Part shown: positions 39,645 to 52,400 of the stretch, piece by piece | How positions within the stretch are numbered: the first letter of the stretch is position 1 | Layout of the letters: each line of letters starts with the position of its first letter | Origin: Promerops cafer | Taxonomy: Eukaryota; Chordata; Aves; Passeriformes; Nectariniidae | NCBI GenBank assembly: GCA_013398275.1 | Contig: VZSE01013368.1 | Location: 1,797,082-1,861,081 of the forward strand | Length of the DNA: 64,000 nucleotides | Direction of reading: 5' to 3' | Notes under the pieces: generated by a model | What the model was told of the DNA's origin: nothing | Database searches by the model: none | Seen by the model: the letters and a program-made list of their open reading frames with translations, nothing else | Position numbers and translations under genes: made by a program

Positions 39645-39990
39645 AGGATGGAGGGGGACCTTGGGGGTAATCTGGTTCCACCTTTCTTGGCAAAAGCACT
39701 GTAAAAACATGGTGGAGATAAGATGGCCCAGCACCCTGCCCAGCTGAATCTTGGATGTCCAATATTGGGGAATCTATCACTTTCCTGGGGAGATTATGCC
39801 AATGGCTGATTGTTCTCATTGGGAAAAGTTTTCTCCTTGTGTGTAATCAGAATCTCCCCAGAAGTAACTTGTATCCATTACCCCTCCTCTTTTCCATGTG
39901 ACTCCTTGTAAAAAGAGATTCTTTGGGGTACTTTGATAATTCTGATATAAAAATTCACTGTGATCTTTTCTCAAAGCACCCATCTGTAGC
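39645..39990 (-). mobile_element. CR1 LINE fragment, 5'-truncated
   Basis: The + strand is the antisense of an avian CR1 3' region in the expected order. First comes the terminal GGGGACCTTGGGGGTAATCTGGTTCCA, spread over 39655-39680, where the family has a GGACCTTGAAGATCATCTGGTTCCA-like stretch. Next come the TCTTGGATGTCCAATATTGG block, GTTTTCTCCTTGTGTGTAATC, TCCATTACCCCTCCTCTTTTCC, a CCTTGTAAAAAGAGATTC block, and a degraded remnant of the segment with GATCTTTTCTCAAAGCACC. The copy is old, with many substitutions and indels and no open frame of the parental protein. Its boundaries are approximate because both ends fade into unique sequence. It has the same orientation as the other two CR1 pieces in the window. 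Confidence 0.72.
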
Positions 39991-42074
39991 AAACACATGG
40001 GACAACATTCAAAAAAATGTAATATTTTCATAACTTAATGTCAGTTAAATGACTGTGTTTTCATTTGCTGTCTGGAACTGGTTCTTTCAATTACTTTAAT
40101 TTATTAAAAATATATATATTTAAAAAGTTTAAAATCTTTGCAAAACCTTTTAAAAATTTCAAAGTCAAACCCCACAGCTTTAGATGTCATATACTACTAT
40201 GCCTCAGATGAGTATTTTAAACTGTATGTATAGGATATCCTTTTCATAATATAAGAAACATCTGCTGTTTGCTTGTACAAGTATTTTAGAGAATTTAAAA
40301 GCTAATCCTTTTTCCACGATAGTTATAGTATCCAATTATTTTGCAAACTGCTGCATAACATTTTCTTCCCACAGCATTTGCTTCATACCTTAATAATTCT
40401 TAATGTGAATCTTCCTACGATTTCTTTTGGAAGCTTCCCAATCTCTTAAAATGGCATTTCAAACAGATTAGTCTAAAGGAGACAACATTTCTGCAAGAGA
40501 CCAGCATGGAGGTCCCCCCTCCTGCAAATCTCTCCTAAAGAACAGAAAGATGTTGGACAGTTTCTGCAGGCTTCTGAAAGGTTTGAAAGAAAAATTCCGT
40601 AGGAAAGAATGTTTCCTCACAGGCAAAATGAAATAAAACAGGAAGAGGATTCAGTCTTGTTTTTTTCTCTAGTGCATTGATTCATTGAATCAAGAAGGAT
40701 TCTCAACATTCCCAATTCCTGTTAACAAAATTCTTGTTTATGCCCATCCTTTGATAATGCTTCAGCCCTAAGTTCAATTATCTCTTTAGGCTTAAAAAAT
40801 ATTTGATCATGTCTTATAAAATCTCTGTATGACTTTTAAAGAACATAACTCATATGGATGATTTAAAATAAAATCACAAGAGTTAAATCAAAATGTTCAA
40901 ATTTTGAAAGGATAGGTTTGTTTTCCTCTTCCTTTTCTCAGCCTTAAGAAAATTAAAATGTAGATTTTATGCTGGTGCAAGAGTAAGGCCAAGCTCTAGT
41001 CCTCATCTCCTTGTTGTAAGATGCTGACAGGGTAAATAACATTGAACTTTGCAAAATATTTTAAAATTAACTGAGTAGTTATTAAAATTCACATCTTTGA
41101 TCTTGTCCACTTCATATCAAGACCCAGAATTAATATCTAAGTAGGGTTTGTACTTACATGTGAGGTTTCATTTTCTTTCCTTCCCACATACACTGATTAA
41201 AAATAAAGTACCACCATCTCCCCCAGTTATGATTACAAGTGTGTCAATTCTTAAGCTGCCTCTTGGAGAGACATTTTTTGCAGTTCCACACCACCCCTGC
41301 AACTCATTATCAAATAAAAGCCCATAAGCTCTTTATATACAGGTGAAAGATTATGATCACTCCTTTATTGTTGACAGAATTAGTGTCTGAGTGCTGGTAT
41401 TGATAGATATGATGTTCCGGAGGATTTTCTATCGAGAAATCTTTATTAGTGGTGTATCCAAACATAATGAAAAATCATGAACTTAGCTTCTCATGCTGTG
41501 TGCTTTCTTCTGGATCTCTGTAAAGCTTGAGCAAAATTTTTGTGCCAGAACAAACAGAGTTTTTCAGACCAGACTGGTTCTAAGAGTGAGGCAGCAGCTC
41601 AGGAACAAGAGCATTTCACTTACTGATGGCTCCGTGTCGTGTGTGTGCACTCCCCTGCCCCAGCACATGCTGGTGTCTGTCAAAATGCCACCACATCCTG
41701 CCTGGTGAGTTCAGCCTGGATCTTTGGTCCCACAGGGACCTATTTGAAAATGAAAGTACTTTTCTTCCCAGGAACACTCATCAGTGTCAGAGGTAGAGGC
41801 TGATGTTTAAGGACTTCTCTAACGGTGACCTGAATTAAGGTGGTTTTTCCACAGGATATTCCAGTACATTCATGTGTAAATCACAAACATTGGGTTTGGT
41901 TGAGTTCAAGGCCTGAGGAGCTCTCTGTGCTCAAAACCTTCTTAGGTAGTTAACTTTTATGAACTTTAATTTTCTGTTTTGAAACTACCTGTAGTCTTTC
42001 AAAGCAAGGATGTGACCAATTGCCACCTGAGGCTGTAATATTTTTTTCCTGCATGATTTACAGGTTCTTTATAT
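39991..42074. other. AT-rich noncoding DNA
   Basis: No exon, RNA gene or repeat family recognised. A 71-codon open frame at 41493-41708 ends just before a GTGAGT donor-like word (CCTGGTGAGTTC at 41700-41711), but I see no acceptor-plus-exon arrangement or known protein, so I leave it uncalled. Confidence 0.5.
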
Positions 42075-42690
42075 TGGAAAGTTATTGACCTATGTTGAAT
42101 CCCAGGACCACCAAGTCTGGGTGCCCTGGAAGGAAACTAATATGTCGTTTCCCCCCGCCTCTTGGCTGAGTGGCTCTCTGCCCTTTTTCCCTTTGTTCCC
42201 GAAAGTTCTTTCTAGTTTGTGTACCTATAGGTTCCCTGTTAATGGATTCATACCCTATTATTCCTGTATGGATGAGCATTTGTAACTTCCCCCTGATCCT
42301 CCTTCTTGCCTGAAAATTACTGGACACTTGACCCTCAGGCACACCTACCCTTGGATCTTAAAACCTTCAGATTTTCCTCCCTCGGGGCTTTTCTGGTCCC
42401 TGACCCTCGGGACTCATCAACCCTTTTGGGTTGGCCTCCTTTCCCCGGTATCGCAGCTCGTATCTCACACCGCGCAGCTGCCGCGCTCTCAGGGGACGAG
42501 TGCAGGGAGAACTGCCACCGGCCGGCCCGGCCAGGGGAAAGCAGCTGCTTCAGACCTACCCTGGGGATCAAAACCAGGTGAAGTGTATCCCTGGTGGAAA
42601 GCAACCACAGGCTCATACAACATAAAAGTAATTGAGGTTGGAGCGCAGGGGATGTATCATGCAACAGTGTCGTGTTCCCCCATAACTTTA
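42075..42690 (+). mobile_element. CpG-rich block, possible eroded solo LTR
   Basis: Base composition changes sharply here. AT-rich flanks give way to about 600 bp rich in C and CpG, densest at 42440-42535 (CGGTATCGCAGCTCG, ACCGCGCAGCTGCCGCGC, CACCGGCCGGCCCGGCC). A TATA-like CTTAAAACC lies at about 42357-42365 and two CCTCGGG words follow at about 42379 and 42404. A short segment with a TATA-like box, then CCTCGGG-type and C-rich downstream sequence, resembles LTRs of avian endogenous retroviruses. A possible 5' TG start is TGTTGAATCC at 42093. I find no clean CA end, target duplication or AATAAA, so an LTR is an inference. The main alternative is a CpG-rich promoter or enhancer patch. Overlapping open frames on both strands here (up to 125 codons) are probably a by-product of high GC. 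Confidence 0.42.
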
Positions 42691-45600
42691 AAAAGTATCT
42701 ATTGATGTAATAACAAAAATAATCTATTAACTAACAACGACAACAAAAAAAGGATGTTTGTGGATTCTGTACCTCTTACTCCCCTGCTGTGTTTTTTTGT
42801 ACTTAGCAATACTGAGAATGCTTTTGATTATTCCTTTAATGTGCACTGCTTAGAGTTTAATGGGAAATGTGAATTAAGGACATTGAAACCTATGCAGACC
42901 TGCCCTGTGTATCCATGGAATTGCATACAGAACAAATTGTATGCAAAACTCATTCCTGCAAACACTGTAGCACTCTAACAATTAGCACCAATGAAAAAGA
43001 TAGCTGGAAATGTCCTTTTCCCTATAAACTCGTCTTCACACTTGAAAGTATTTTCACAGTTCCTTGCAGGTTGGTCTGTAGCACTCTGACGAGCCCTTCT
43101 CGGCTGTATATCGGTGGGTTTAAAATAGAGAGCATAAGGGGAGAAAGGGGACTCCTGAAAGACAGGGAAAAAAACCCTTTTAATAAAATGAGAAATCAGC
43201 TTTTAGAAAAGGGCAGAGGGGAACAGAAAGGTCTGGCAAATAACAAAATAAAAGCAATCTTAAAATTTATTATATGAAACTGCACCTAATTCATTTCAAG
43301 TAAGTGTCTCAAAGCGTCTTTTTAAAATATCACCAAGCACTAAAATCGAATACTGTCATTTTATTGTAGCAACTGTAGGTTTACTTATTTCATAATTGGC
43401 TTGGCTAGGGAGCTCACCTGGAGGGATTTTACCAGTAGCCATTCTTATCAATTTTTTAATAAATCCCACAGATTGAGTAAAGTAAATAATGAATGGCATA
43501 GTACTTGGTAAGTCAATATTTAATTTAATATAGGTTCTGGGAAGCTCACATTTTACATGCAGATTTTACTATGGTTCTTTCTTAAGTAAAAAAAAAAAAA
43601 AAAGGATTTTGTTTACAAAGGTAAAGGAGTAGAATTTGTAGGGTTATTCTTGTAAAATTTAGTTAATATTAGTGTTTCATAGCTTCAGATTAAAAGAGGA
43701 TGTGATGGGGGTGTGCTGACTGCAGGAAACACCAATAATTTTTCTGAATCTCAAGATCTGTTCAATTGGTATTAGCTCCTACAGGCTCATTGCAAGGATA
43801 TATTCAGCCACAGGGTAACTTCAGTATGATTTAGAACAGAGGCTTAAATATCATTCCAGTTAGACAGAAGCTTAAGATAAGTTTTAGTAGAAATTATTTT
43901 TAAATTAGTAATTTTGCTGAATTTTCTTTCAACTTAATATTCTCAAGTTGTTTCTTTATGGGCATATTAGAATATTATCAAAGGACAGTTCCCTGTTTCA
44001 CCAGTAGCTTAAAACATTTTACATTTAAAAAAAAAAAACTGTGCTGAAGAAAAGGTTTTTTTGCAAATAACATCTTCCAAATAGTATTCCTTATTTATTT
44101 ACTGTCATGGCAACTTGACTGTAAAGACTTTTTTGAGTTTTGAAATTAAAAAAGGCAGTAAATATTCTTTAATGCTGCAGGTCTTTGATAATTAGTGCAT
44201 CATCATAATTAGTATCTTATCATCTGAGTACTTCAAAGGAGAAAAAAGCAACGAACACCTCAGAAAAACAATACAAAGGCTACAGACTGAAGAGCTGACA
44301 TCTCATAGTGGAGAGATTTATGTGGTCTATCATAAAAAATTTAGCTTTTCTACAGTTATTAATCACTCACATCTGTTCCTAATGTCTCCACATGACACCA
44401 TTGACTATAGTAAAGAAACTGCTCCAGATGAAAAAGGGTAAATTAGCACTGGTTAAAAAATGAACATCCATAAGAAGAGCCAGGATAACTTAAATTCAGC
44501 TTTTTTCCTGTTTTGAGAGCCATTTTGTGGAAATCTGTTGTTCAGAATGGTAAATTAGAGTAAACTTTACCAGGGGTGACCCCCTTCAGGGGGAGAGGGG
44601 TTACAAAAAGCTGTCAGCATCCTGAAGCCTTTGATGGGAGGGCTGTGAGAAAGTTAGTGAGGAAGGTTTCCTTCTTTCTCTTTGACATTGGCAGTTTCTT
44701 CCTTCCCAGTTTTACAGTGAATTTGGCTTGTTTTTATAAAATTTAGCCTGCTTATGTATTTTTTTTTCCTTTCCATTGGTTCCATTGTTCAGTCTTTTTT
44801 GTTTACTTTGTTTCCTTTGAAACTGATTTCATGGGAATGAAAGAATGTTGTCCTCCTGGACAGATCCTTATGATTTGTGGGTACGTCCTGGGGCCTGTGT
44901 TGGTGCTGCCTGAGCCCTGTTCCAGAGTACACTTTTGCTGGAATGGTGGTTCATTCACTCCATGCTGAATAAGTACCTGTCATCGCTATAAATTAAAACT
45001 AACTAAAACTAATTCAAGGAACAATTACCTAATTACTAGACAATCGCTGCCAGAGCTAAACAAGGCCAGGCAAGACCCTGGACTGTCTGGATGATACAAA
45101 GCTTTTAATCAGAGAAAAGCTATGTCTTGTCTTTCCAATAGAGCCAAACACAATTGTTCTTGGAATTATTTTTTTTTTTTTATCATGGAAGCTTGGAGCC
45201 AAAATATATGTGTAAGTCCATTAAACAAAAGATATAAACATAAGGTGGGGTCACTACTGTTGCTAAAATCTGGCAAATCTTGAACTTGTAAATAGTCGCT
45301 GCTGTTGTTTTATAAAGGCAGAACATAATGACTGTAAAACCTTTTTATAACATAGGAGACATTCAACCATAATTATCTCAAAGCTCAGTCCTCTAAAATG
45401 TAAATTCTATTTTTATTTCCTTGATAATGAGACCCTATATTTCAAAATATAAAATACATATTTATAAATATATAATATATATAACTATAAGGATTTAATC
45501 TTGGTTCCCCATTTTTTATTGCCTAAGCACAGTTTGTCTATTCTATACCTTAAAATATGGTAAAGACAATGAGCAGCAAGGTGACATTACTAAAGTTATT

Positions 45601-48600
45601 TCATTTTACAAAAAATAACTTCTGTTTCTTTACTGATCCCTTAAAATACTGTTATTAAGCATTGGGAGGTGAAGATATCAAATGAAATAGCAGGAAGTCC
45701 TGAAGGAGGATATAGTCTGTAGGAGGCCTCATACAGCTAAAATCTCCTGCAGAAAAAGCTTTTCCTCACAACAGGTAAATCAGTCACTTTGTTTCAGTGT
45801 TAGCCAAAATCCTGCAGGTGTTTTAGTATCATTATCCCCAACGAAGAGACCAGGACACAGTTAAATATAGAAGTTAAATAGAAGTTAGTGTAAACAATTG
45901 TTTTTAGACACGGGCAGGAAGGACACCTAAGTTCAGCCTTGCCTTTGATGCAAAAACACTTTGTACATTTTTTTCTTTTTGGTGTATTTGTTCATAGTCA
46001 GAATTAACCTACCCCAACTCTTTTGAGGTTTGAAGCAATTGGTACATGACAATACACTGCTGCCTTCAAAGGGCCCGACTACCTGGGCTTTGGATAGGCA
46101 GGCTACTTCAAGGCTGGACCTGAAAGAAGTCTGTGCTTAGAACAACCTAAGGCACTGTAGGACTCTGGGGACAGTTAATCATCACTGGATAGGAAACACA
46201 GCAGCTGAGTGGAGAGCCTAGTGGAATATCTCATTGGAAATGCTGAACAGTGTCTCAAAGATTTCCTTTGTTTGGACATTGTCCATTCCAGTTCAGGTGT
46301 CAAAAAGCCTGACTTTGTAGTGGAAGGACATCAGCTGTTGTTACAAAGTCTGAATTCTCTCCTTTTATTACGTTCATGTTCTTCTGATCTGTAGGGAATC
46401 TTTAATTTGACTGGTGTTCCAGCTTCAAGGGGTTGGTAAAACATGCCCTCACAAAGCTGGGATGAGGATGTTCTTGGGGAGGTGTGAGACGGGCCCTGAG
46501 TCCTTTCAGCACAGCTGTTTTGTGGCTGTGTTCTACAGAGCCAAGTGAGATAAGCACCAAACGTGGTTCCTTTATTAACAGATGAAGACTTTGATACTGC
46601 TTGATTTAGATGCAAATATTCACTTAAGTAAATATTTCTGTGATTAACTGGTTAGGGACCTTTATTCTACCTTGAATGTGATGGTAAAGGATATTTTGTA
46701 AGATATCAGTTTTTAAAATGATTTTTAATGTCTTCTCTTTCCAATAATCTTTAAATCACTCAAATTATACATTATAATTTTCACCTACATGGGATTCTTC
46801 TCAGAAGAGACAGAAGATGAAGTAATTTCATGACCATCCTTTCTCCATTAATTTTCATGCCAGATACATGATTAAAATGTTGTGTAATGACAGAAAGCTT
46901 TAGTGCCCAGGAAAATTTATGGTATTGTATTCCATTTTATTTTTAGGGTGTGGGTTTTTTTGTTTTGTTTTTACCCTCTGAACAATCTTTATGAAAATTA
47001 GTAACTGCTCTTTTTTAGCTTCTTACTTATTCACAGGGCAGTTTTCCATTGCACTTGTACCTTCTGGAGGGAAAACAGGTCTACACCATCATAGTGTTAT
47101 GACTGGCCTGGGGGCAGCAGAGTTTATTTCAGCCAATTAAAATAACAATTACTGTTAGAGACACTAATGGGAACACCCTTTTGCTCGTGAGTTTTACAAC
47201 CCAGGTATGATTAAAACATCTCTAAATTATTGCATTGTACTGATTGCCCGCCCTCTAGAAGATTTTTTTTCTAAAAGTATGGTATAAAATTCTTTCCATT
47301 TACATGGGTTTTCACAGATTCTTTGCCTAAAAGCAGTATGTTAATACAACCACTGCTGGTAGTTATATTATCTGATGTAAAATAAGATAAAGTTGGCTGG
47401 GCTCTTTGAATTTATATGTTATATAGAGATTTTTATGTAAATTTTCAGATTATGCACAAAACTATGTTGACCCAGCTGAGCATGGCTGCAGCTTAAACAG
47501 TGAATGTAATTAACAATACATTTGCTGAATATGATGGTTGAAGTTTTGCAAAAAAATGTGTGGAACACATTTACAATATCACTGTTCATATTAGTGTATA
47601 CCTTGTCTGAGCTATGGACTTGGTTATTTCAGTGGGCCTGTTACAACTGCTTTTGTTTGTGTTGAAGTTCTGCAGGGCCTTGGTTATGTTGAAGACAGTT
47701 GGGGTAATTTCAAACACTTGCATACGTTTTAAGAAAAAAAAAAAATGTTCCTTAGAGTTTGATCTTATTGAGTCAGAAACAACTTCATTAAGAAAAGGGA
47801 AGATGTTTATTCTTCTTTAAGATCCATAGAGTCCAAAGAACAGTTTAAAACTACTCATGTTTTGATCTTTATTCTGATGGTTGCATCCAGTCCCTGTTTC
47901 ATGCATGACTGTGGTGGAGTGCAGCAAGGAGAAATCTAAACGTCTTGTTGACTCTGCTAACTTCTCTATCTTAGCAATTTCTCCTACAAAAAAGCATTGT
48001 CAGGATAGGTGATACATGGCTGGCTTCTGGACCTCCAGGTTACTGTTCCGTGATGCTGGGGACATTTTAAGATCTAACTGCATTTAGTTTAGAAGGCCTT
48101 AGAAAATTTGCTAGTACAGGACAACTTGGAGTTCAAGCTTTTAATCAGTAATAAATATTGTTTTAACTCTGCTTTCTAAAAATTCAAAGGGTGTGATTTA
48201 CTAATTCACTTATGTATGACACATTAAAATCAGGTATCATATACGAATGCTCTTTGTCATCCAGGTATCCTTGTTCACAGTTGTTTTCTTCAGCTCTACT
48301 GATGCTCTCTTAGTGTATAGTCAAGAAGTCTTGTAACACTGCATATCTCACAATGGCTTTGCACAGATATGGCTGTACTATATTCTGTTAAGAAAACAGA
48401 CAATGGTAAATGGCCTTGGTGTATCCTTGTACCCATTTGTGTTATGCTAAGATAGTATTGATGGCAGTCTTTTCAAGCAATAGATATTTAGATTATCTTA
48501 AATATAAAGGATTTGTATAAAGGATGTCCATCCCTTTTCTTGATACGGTTTAGATAAGAAATAAAATTAACAATCACACTTGAAATTATATGAGCAAAGA

Positions 48601-49352
48601 AATAAATTAATAGATGGTCTCAGGGTTCATATTATTTATATTTCTGCATTAGGTAGACAGTAATTCCTGCCATGTGTAGCAATATGGTCTATTTTTAAAA
48701 TAGAGAAGTAGTTATTCATTCACATAGGCAGATAGGTTGGTTTATTTCCCTGATAACTTAAAAAGGAAAAAAAAACAAAGCACAAAGCAGGATAGTATTT
48801 ATTGCTTGTATGAGTTTGACTTAGATCACAAGACAAAATGGTTTTCCTGTTCTCTGGCACAGATGTGCAACCTTGTGAATGTCAATAATCTCATCCATTC
48901 CCATGCAAATATTCCTTTGATAGTCTCATCTTACTGGGTGTGTGAACTCTATGGCCTTCAATCTTATGTGTTCACATGATTCTAATTTAGGTAGCAGTGC
49001 ATAGAAACGTGGTCACCAATCTGCATTTACATTGACAGGGTATTTCCAGGTGCTTTTAACCGAGCAGCAGTGAATGCAGCAAAGCAGCAGCTTCCCTGGG
49101 AGCACCTGAAAAGAGCAGCACCCCTGCCCGGAGGCAAAGGCAGCCTCCTGGCTCCCTGCTTAGCACAAATCTCCTGCTTATTCTGCGGTTCTCTGGTGTG
49201 CTGCTGCAGAAGAGCATTGCTGAGATTTAAGGGGATATTTGAAAGAGAAATGGAGAGGCTGGATAGACTCTCTGGGAGGGAAGAAGGAATGAGGTAGAAA
49301 ATAAAGAAGAGGCACAGGCATAATACTCTAATTAGCCTTGTCCTGCTTCTAC
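42691..49352. other. Noncoding DNA, no gene seen
   Basis: No exon or repeat family recognised. Landmarks are a run of 16 A at 43588-43603, 13 T at 45169-45181, a strongly AT-rich run at about 45430-45490, and a 5-bp stem (CCCCC, TTCA, GGGGG) near 44579-44593. The patch at 44975-45140 has enhancer-like words and is listed separately. Open frames at 46.2-46.6 and 47.6-47.8 kb have no recognisable family. Confidence 0.5.
44975..45140. promoter_or_regulatory. Candidate conserved noncoding element (unproven)
   Basis: A 10-bp tandem pair (TAAAACTAAC at 44994-45003, TAAAACTAAT at 45004-45013) is followed by ACAATTACCTAATTAC, with a homeodomain TAATTA core at 45030-45035. Two ATCGC CpG words lie at about 44982 and 45043, and a GC-balanced stretch with AACAAGGCCAGGC follows. 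Retained CpGs beside homeodomain cores in otherwise CpG-poor DNA are typical of developmental enhancers. Only alignment can confirm this. Confidence 0.22.
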
Positions 49353-49408
49353 CAAGCTGTTCTTGCATCTCAGCCATCTGCTGAATAATTTGAATCACCT
49401 CCTTGTTA
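49353..49408 (-). CDS. Possible isolated coding exon, product not recognised
   Basis: On the minus strand an acceptor-like sequence (a run of eight T, then CTCAACTCTGTCCAG, ending at 49409) precedes 56 nt whose open frame reads NKEVIQIIQQMAEMQEQL. This is followed by a donor-like GTAGAA beginning at 49352. The peptide is rich in E, Q, M, I and L, spaced like a short amphipathic helix or coiled coil, and looks more protein-like than other frames in the window. The frame stays open to 49027 but becomes cysteine- and proline-rich and repetitive past the putative donor, as intron sequence would. Exon phase would be: one base completing an upstream codon, 18 codons, one base starting the next. No neighbouring exon is recognised, and I cannot name a gene. 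It could be a real or alternative exon of a large minus-strand gene, or a coincidence. Confidence 0.25.
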
Positions 49409-52400
49409 CTGGACAGAGTTGAGAAAAAAAATCACATTTCTTAGGAATTTTCATGCCCATTGGTTTGACTCATTTGCGCCTTATCCTTTCAGAGTACCAC
49501 TGAAGCTCACCAGCCAAGTCAGTTTATGCTGAATTTTTACAGTGACAAAGGATTTTTATTCAGTTCTTTGCATTTTTAGCATTATTGTGTTCTAAATGGT
49601 CTTCTATGTAGATCAATTTTGAATTTATATAATAAAAATTTCTGGATGGACACCTTTATCCTTCAACATTTCTCATACTGAAAACCACAAGCATACAACT
49701 TCTTTTTTGATCTAGAGGTTTGCTTTGATCAAAATTAATTTCTGGATTTTAAAATATCTGGAGTTTATGAGTATACAGTGCCACTCAATAAATGGCTGGA
49801 GAGGTTAAAAACTTGCATTATTAAAGGTGTATATTTTAAGATGGAACTTGTGATACTTAGTCTTGTAAAAATAATTTAATCTTTGATGGCTAGACCAAGA
49901 AGTCTCCATTATTAAATTTCTGTTTTCCACAAATGGTTAAAACTAAACTGCCTAAATAAAGGACTGAGATACTGCAAAACTCACCCGGGGGTATCCGTTA
50001 TTTATATATTTAATATCTGGACCCAGAATATCTTCAGTGCTGTTGGTAGCAGCTCTTAATCCTTTCAGTAGATCTGGAGTTTCTTTTCAGCACTGGCCCT
50101 TGGTGAAGCACTGTGGCCTTCTTTCAGATTGCAGTGACTTGAAATCATTGAAATTCTGGGACCCAGGGATCTGAATTTTAATGAAAAGATAGGGGATTTC
50201 TCTCCCTTTTCAAAATCCATATTGACTATCTAATGTTGAATATGGACCACAGACTGTCAGGCTTCCCAAGTCAAGGTATTGTAAATTGAAAAGATATTTT
50301 TGCACTCTGTCAGCTTCCCTCTTTCTCTCCCATTACGTGTTCATAAATTTTCAGTGTATTGTGAAAGTTTCAAAAGAGGGTGGAGCTCCTACTCCTGCAA
50401 AATTTATAGTCTGGTAGCTAAAGGAATTGGCATGATAATTATGCTCCACTCCCCTATTTTTTCTGCTTTCGTTTCCTTTTTTTTTTTTTTTTCTCTTTTA
50501 CTTTCTTTTTATTTTAAATGTGGGAATTTCTGGATTCCATGCCTTTGGCACTCATAAGTTTACCATGTCAGTCTGGCAAGCTGGTGACCTAGATGTGTTG
50601 CTACAGCTGTAAATTCTTGCTGCAGATAAACTGCTAGCCTTTTCTTTTTTTCTTTTATCAACAATGAACAAAAGCAGGAACAGCTAGGAAAAAAAAAAAA
50701 AAAAGAGAATCAGAAAAGGTAAGAGTGTGTGTGAAATACTTTGAGTATACAAATTTTGCAGAGGAGATGACCAAACCTTCACCTTATCTCAGGAGTTCAG
50801 TTATTTTCCACTCTTTTAATAGAAAAATAACTCTAAGCCTGAGAGAGGTGAATATGTTTATCATCTGATCTGACTACTTTTTTGTACACCCTTGTTTATG
50901 TTATTGTCAGGCACTGACATCCTTGAGTTTCTACTATTCTCTTGTATCCTATGGATCTATTCTCTGTATGTCATAAAAGGCACGCAAGCAGACATTTCCC
51001 CCTATATTCTTCTTCATAAATACTTGATTTTGTTAACCCTGGTAACATTCAGAAATGCTAATAACATTGAGCTTCCTCCACCTCTGCAGCTACTGCTTAT
51101 ACCTGATCTTATTTAAATAAAACTATTGCATTCATAGAAAGGAGACTTAACATTCCTGAGTAGGCTGTTATGTTGTATTTTTCTACTCAAACTCTGAAGA
51201 TCCCGTTTGTCTGAGCTTTCTTTGTGGTAATCATGGATATACTGCTGTACATTGTGCCCATCATTGACTGTGGGTTTGACTCGTGTTACTGTAAAATTGA
51301 TACCATTTTTAAGGCAGAGAATCTTTTTGTGACATCCATTCCTTAAGGATGCATTTCCCTCTCTTGAGGTGGAGAGGGGAATGATCCGGGATGAATGTTT
51401 GATACTTGAGGCTGTGTGAAGCACCAATGCAAGAGTCCAGGGAGATATTAGACAAAACTTCACTTTCCTGCACATGCAGAAAAAGTACGTAAAAGCCTAT
51501 AATGTATTTTCATGTGGATGTGGGACTAGTGATCAGTTTGAGTACTCTGATTTGCACAGTAAATAATATGTCTGCTCAGCATTACAATAAGGCTTTTCCC
51601 CAGTAATAACAGTTCAGAAAACTTTGTGATCAGGTTTCTTGGTCACTGTTAAGAGAGATAAGCAGCCAGATGTGCTGCTACTTTGAACCGTGGCAGAAAA
51701 AAAAAAACTACATTGTAATTGAAATATACTGCAATCACAATTATAGTTTCTGTTCTATAACTTGTCAGTGTAATTACTATGGAATGAAAATAAAATAATA
51801 ATATGAAAAAAATCCCAAATCAGCCAGAGGACATTCCCGTAACATTCATTCTAAATGAGTGATTTAGCTCCATAAAGCTATTTTTACTCCATGAGTTCTG
51901 ATGATCCTAGAGGTTGGTGCTCTTCGTTTTGAGACGTGTGAAATAACATGCAAATGTGAGGGTGGATGTTCCTCATGTATGTCTTGAAAAACTGTGATGC
52001 AAGGAATTTAGCCTCCTCATAATTCCGAGGATTAGATTTCAACTTCAGTCATTAAATGCTTTGGAAATAGGTATCAGCATTGTTGGAGTTAACATCATGG
52101 TTTGCACCCCTGATGTGCTGAGCGTGTTAGAACTGTTGAAAATAAAATGTTTGATAGGAATCTACCTCAACATATGGTTGCTCTGGTACAAACTGTTTGT
52201 TATCTTAATAAAGAGATAAACATTTTGAATACCTCTATGACAATTAGCATATCTTCATTAAAGTCACTATGCTGCATGTGCTTGTAGAAGGTCTGGAAAT
52301 TTTCCATTTTCTATAATTTTCAATTTTCTATAATTTTTCAATGATCTGCCTTGGCTTTGGAAAGTATTCGGAAAAAAAGAGCAAATATTTTAATCTCTCT

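Noticed and set aside
41493..41711. Possible terminal exon with GTGAGT donor
   Set aside because: No credible acceptor or recognisable protein; one donor-like word is common by chance.
42082..42705. Open frames of 64-125 codons on both strands as a gene
   Set aside because: They coincide with the CpG-rich block, where stops are rare because of base composition; no protein family recognised.
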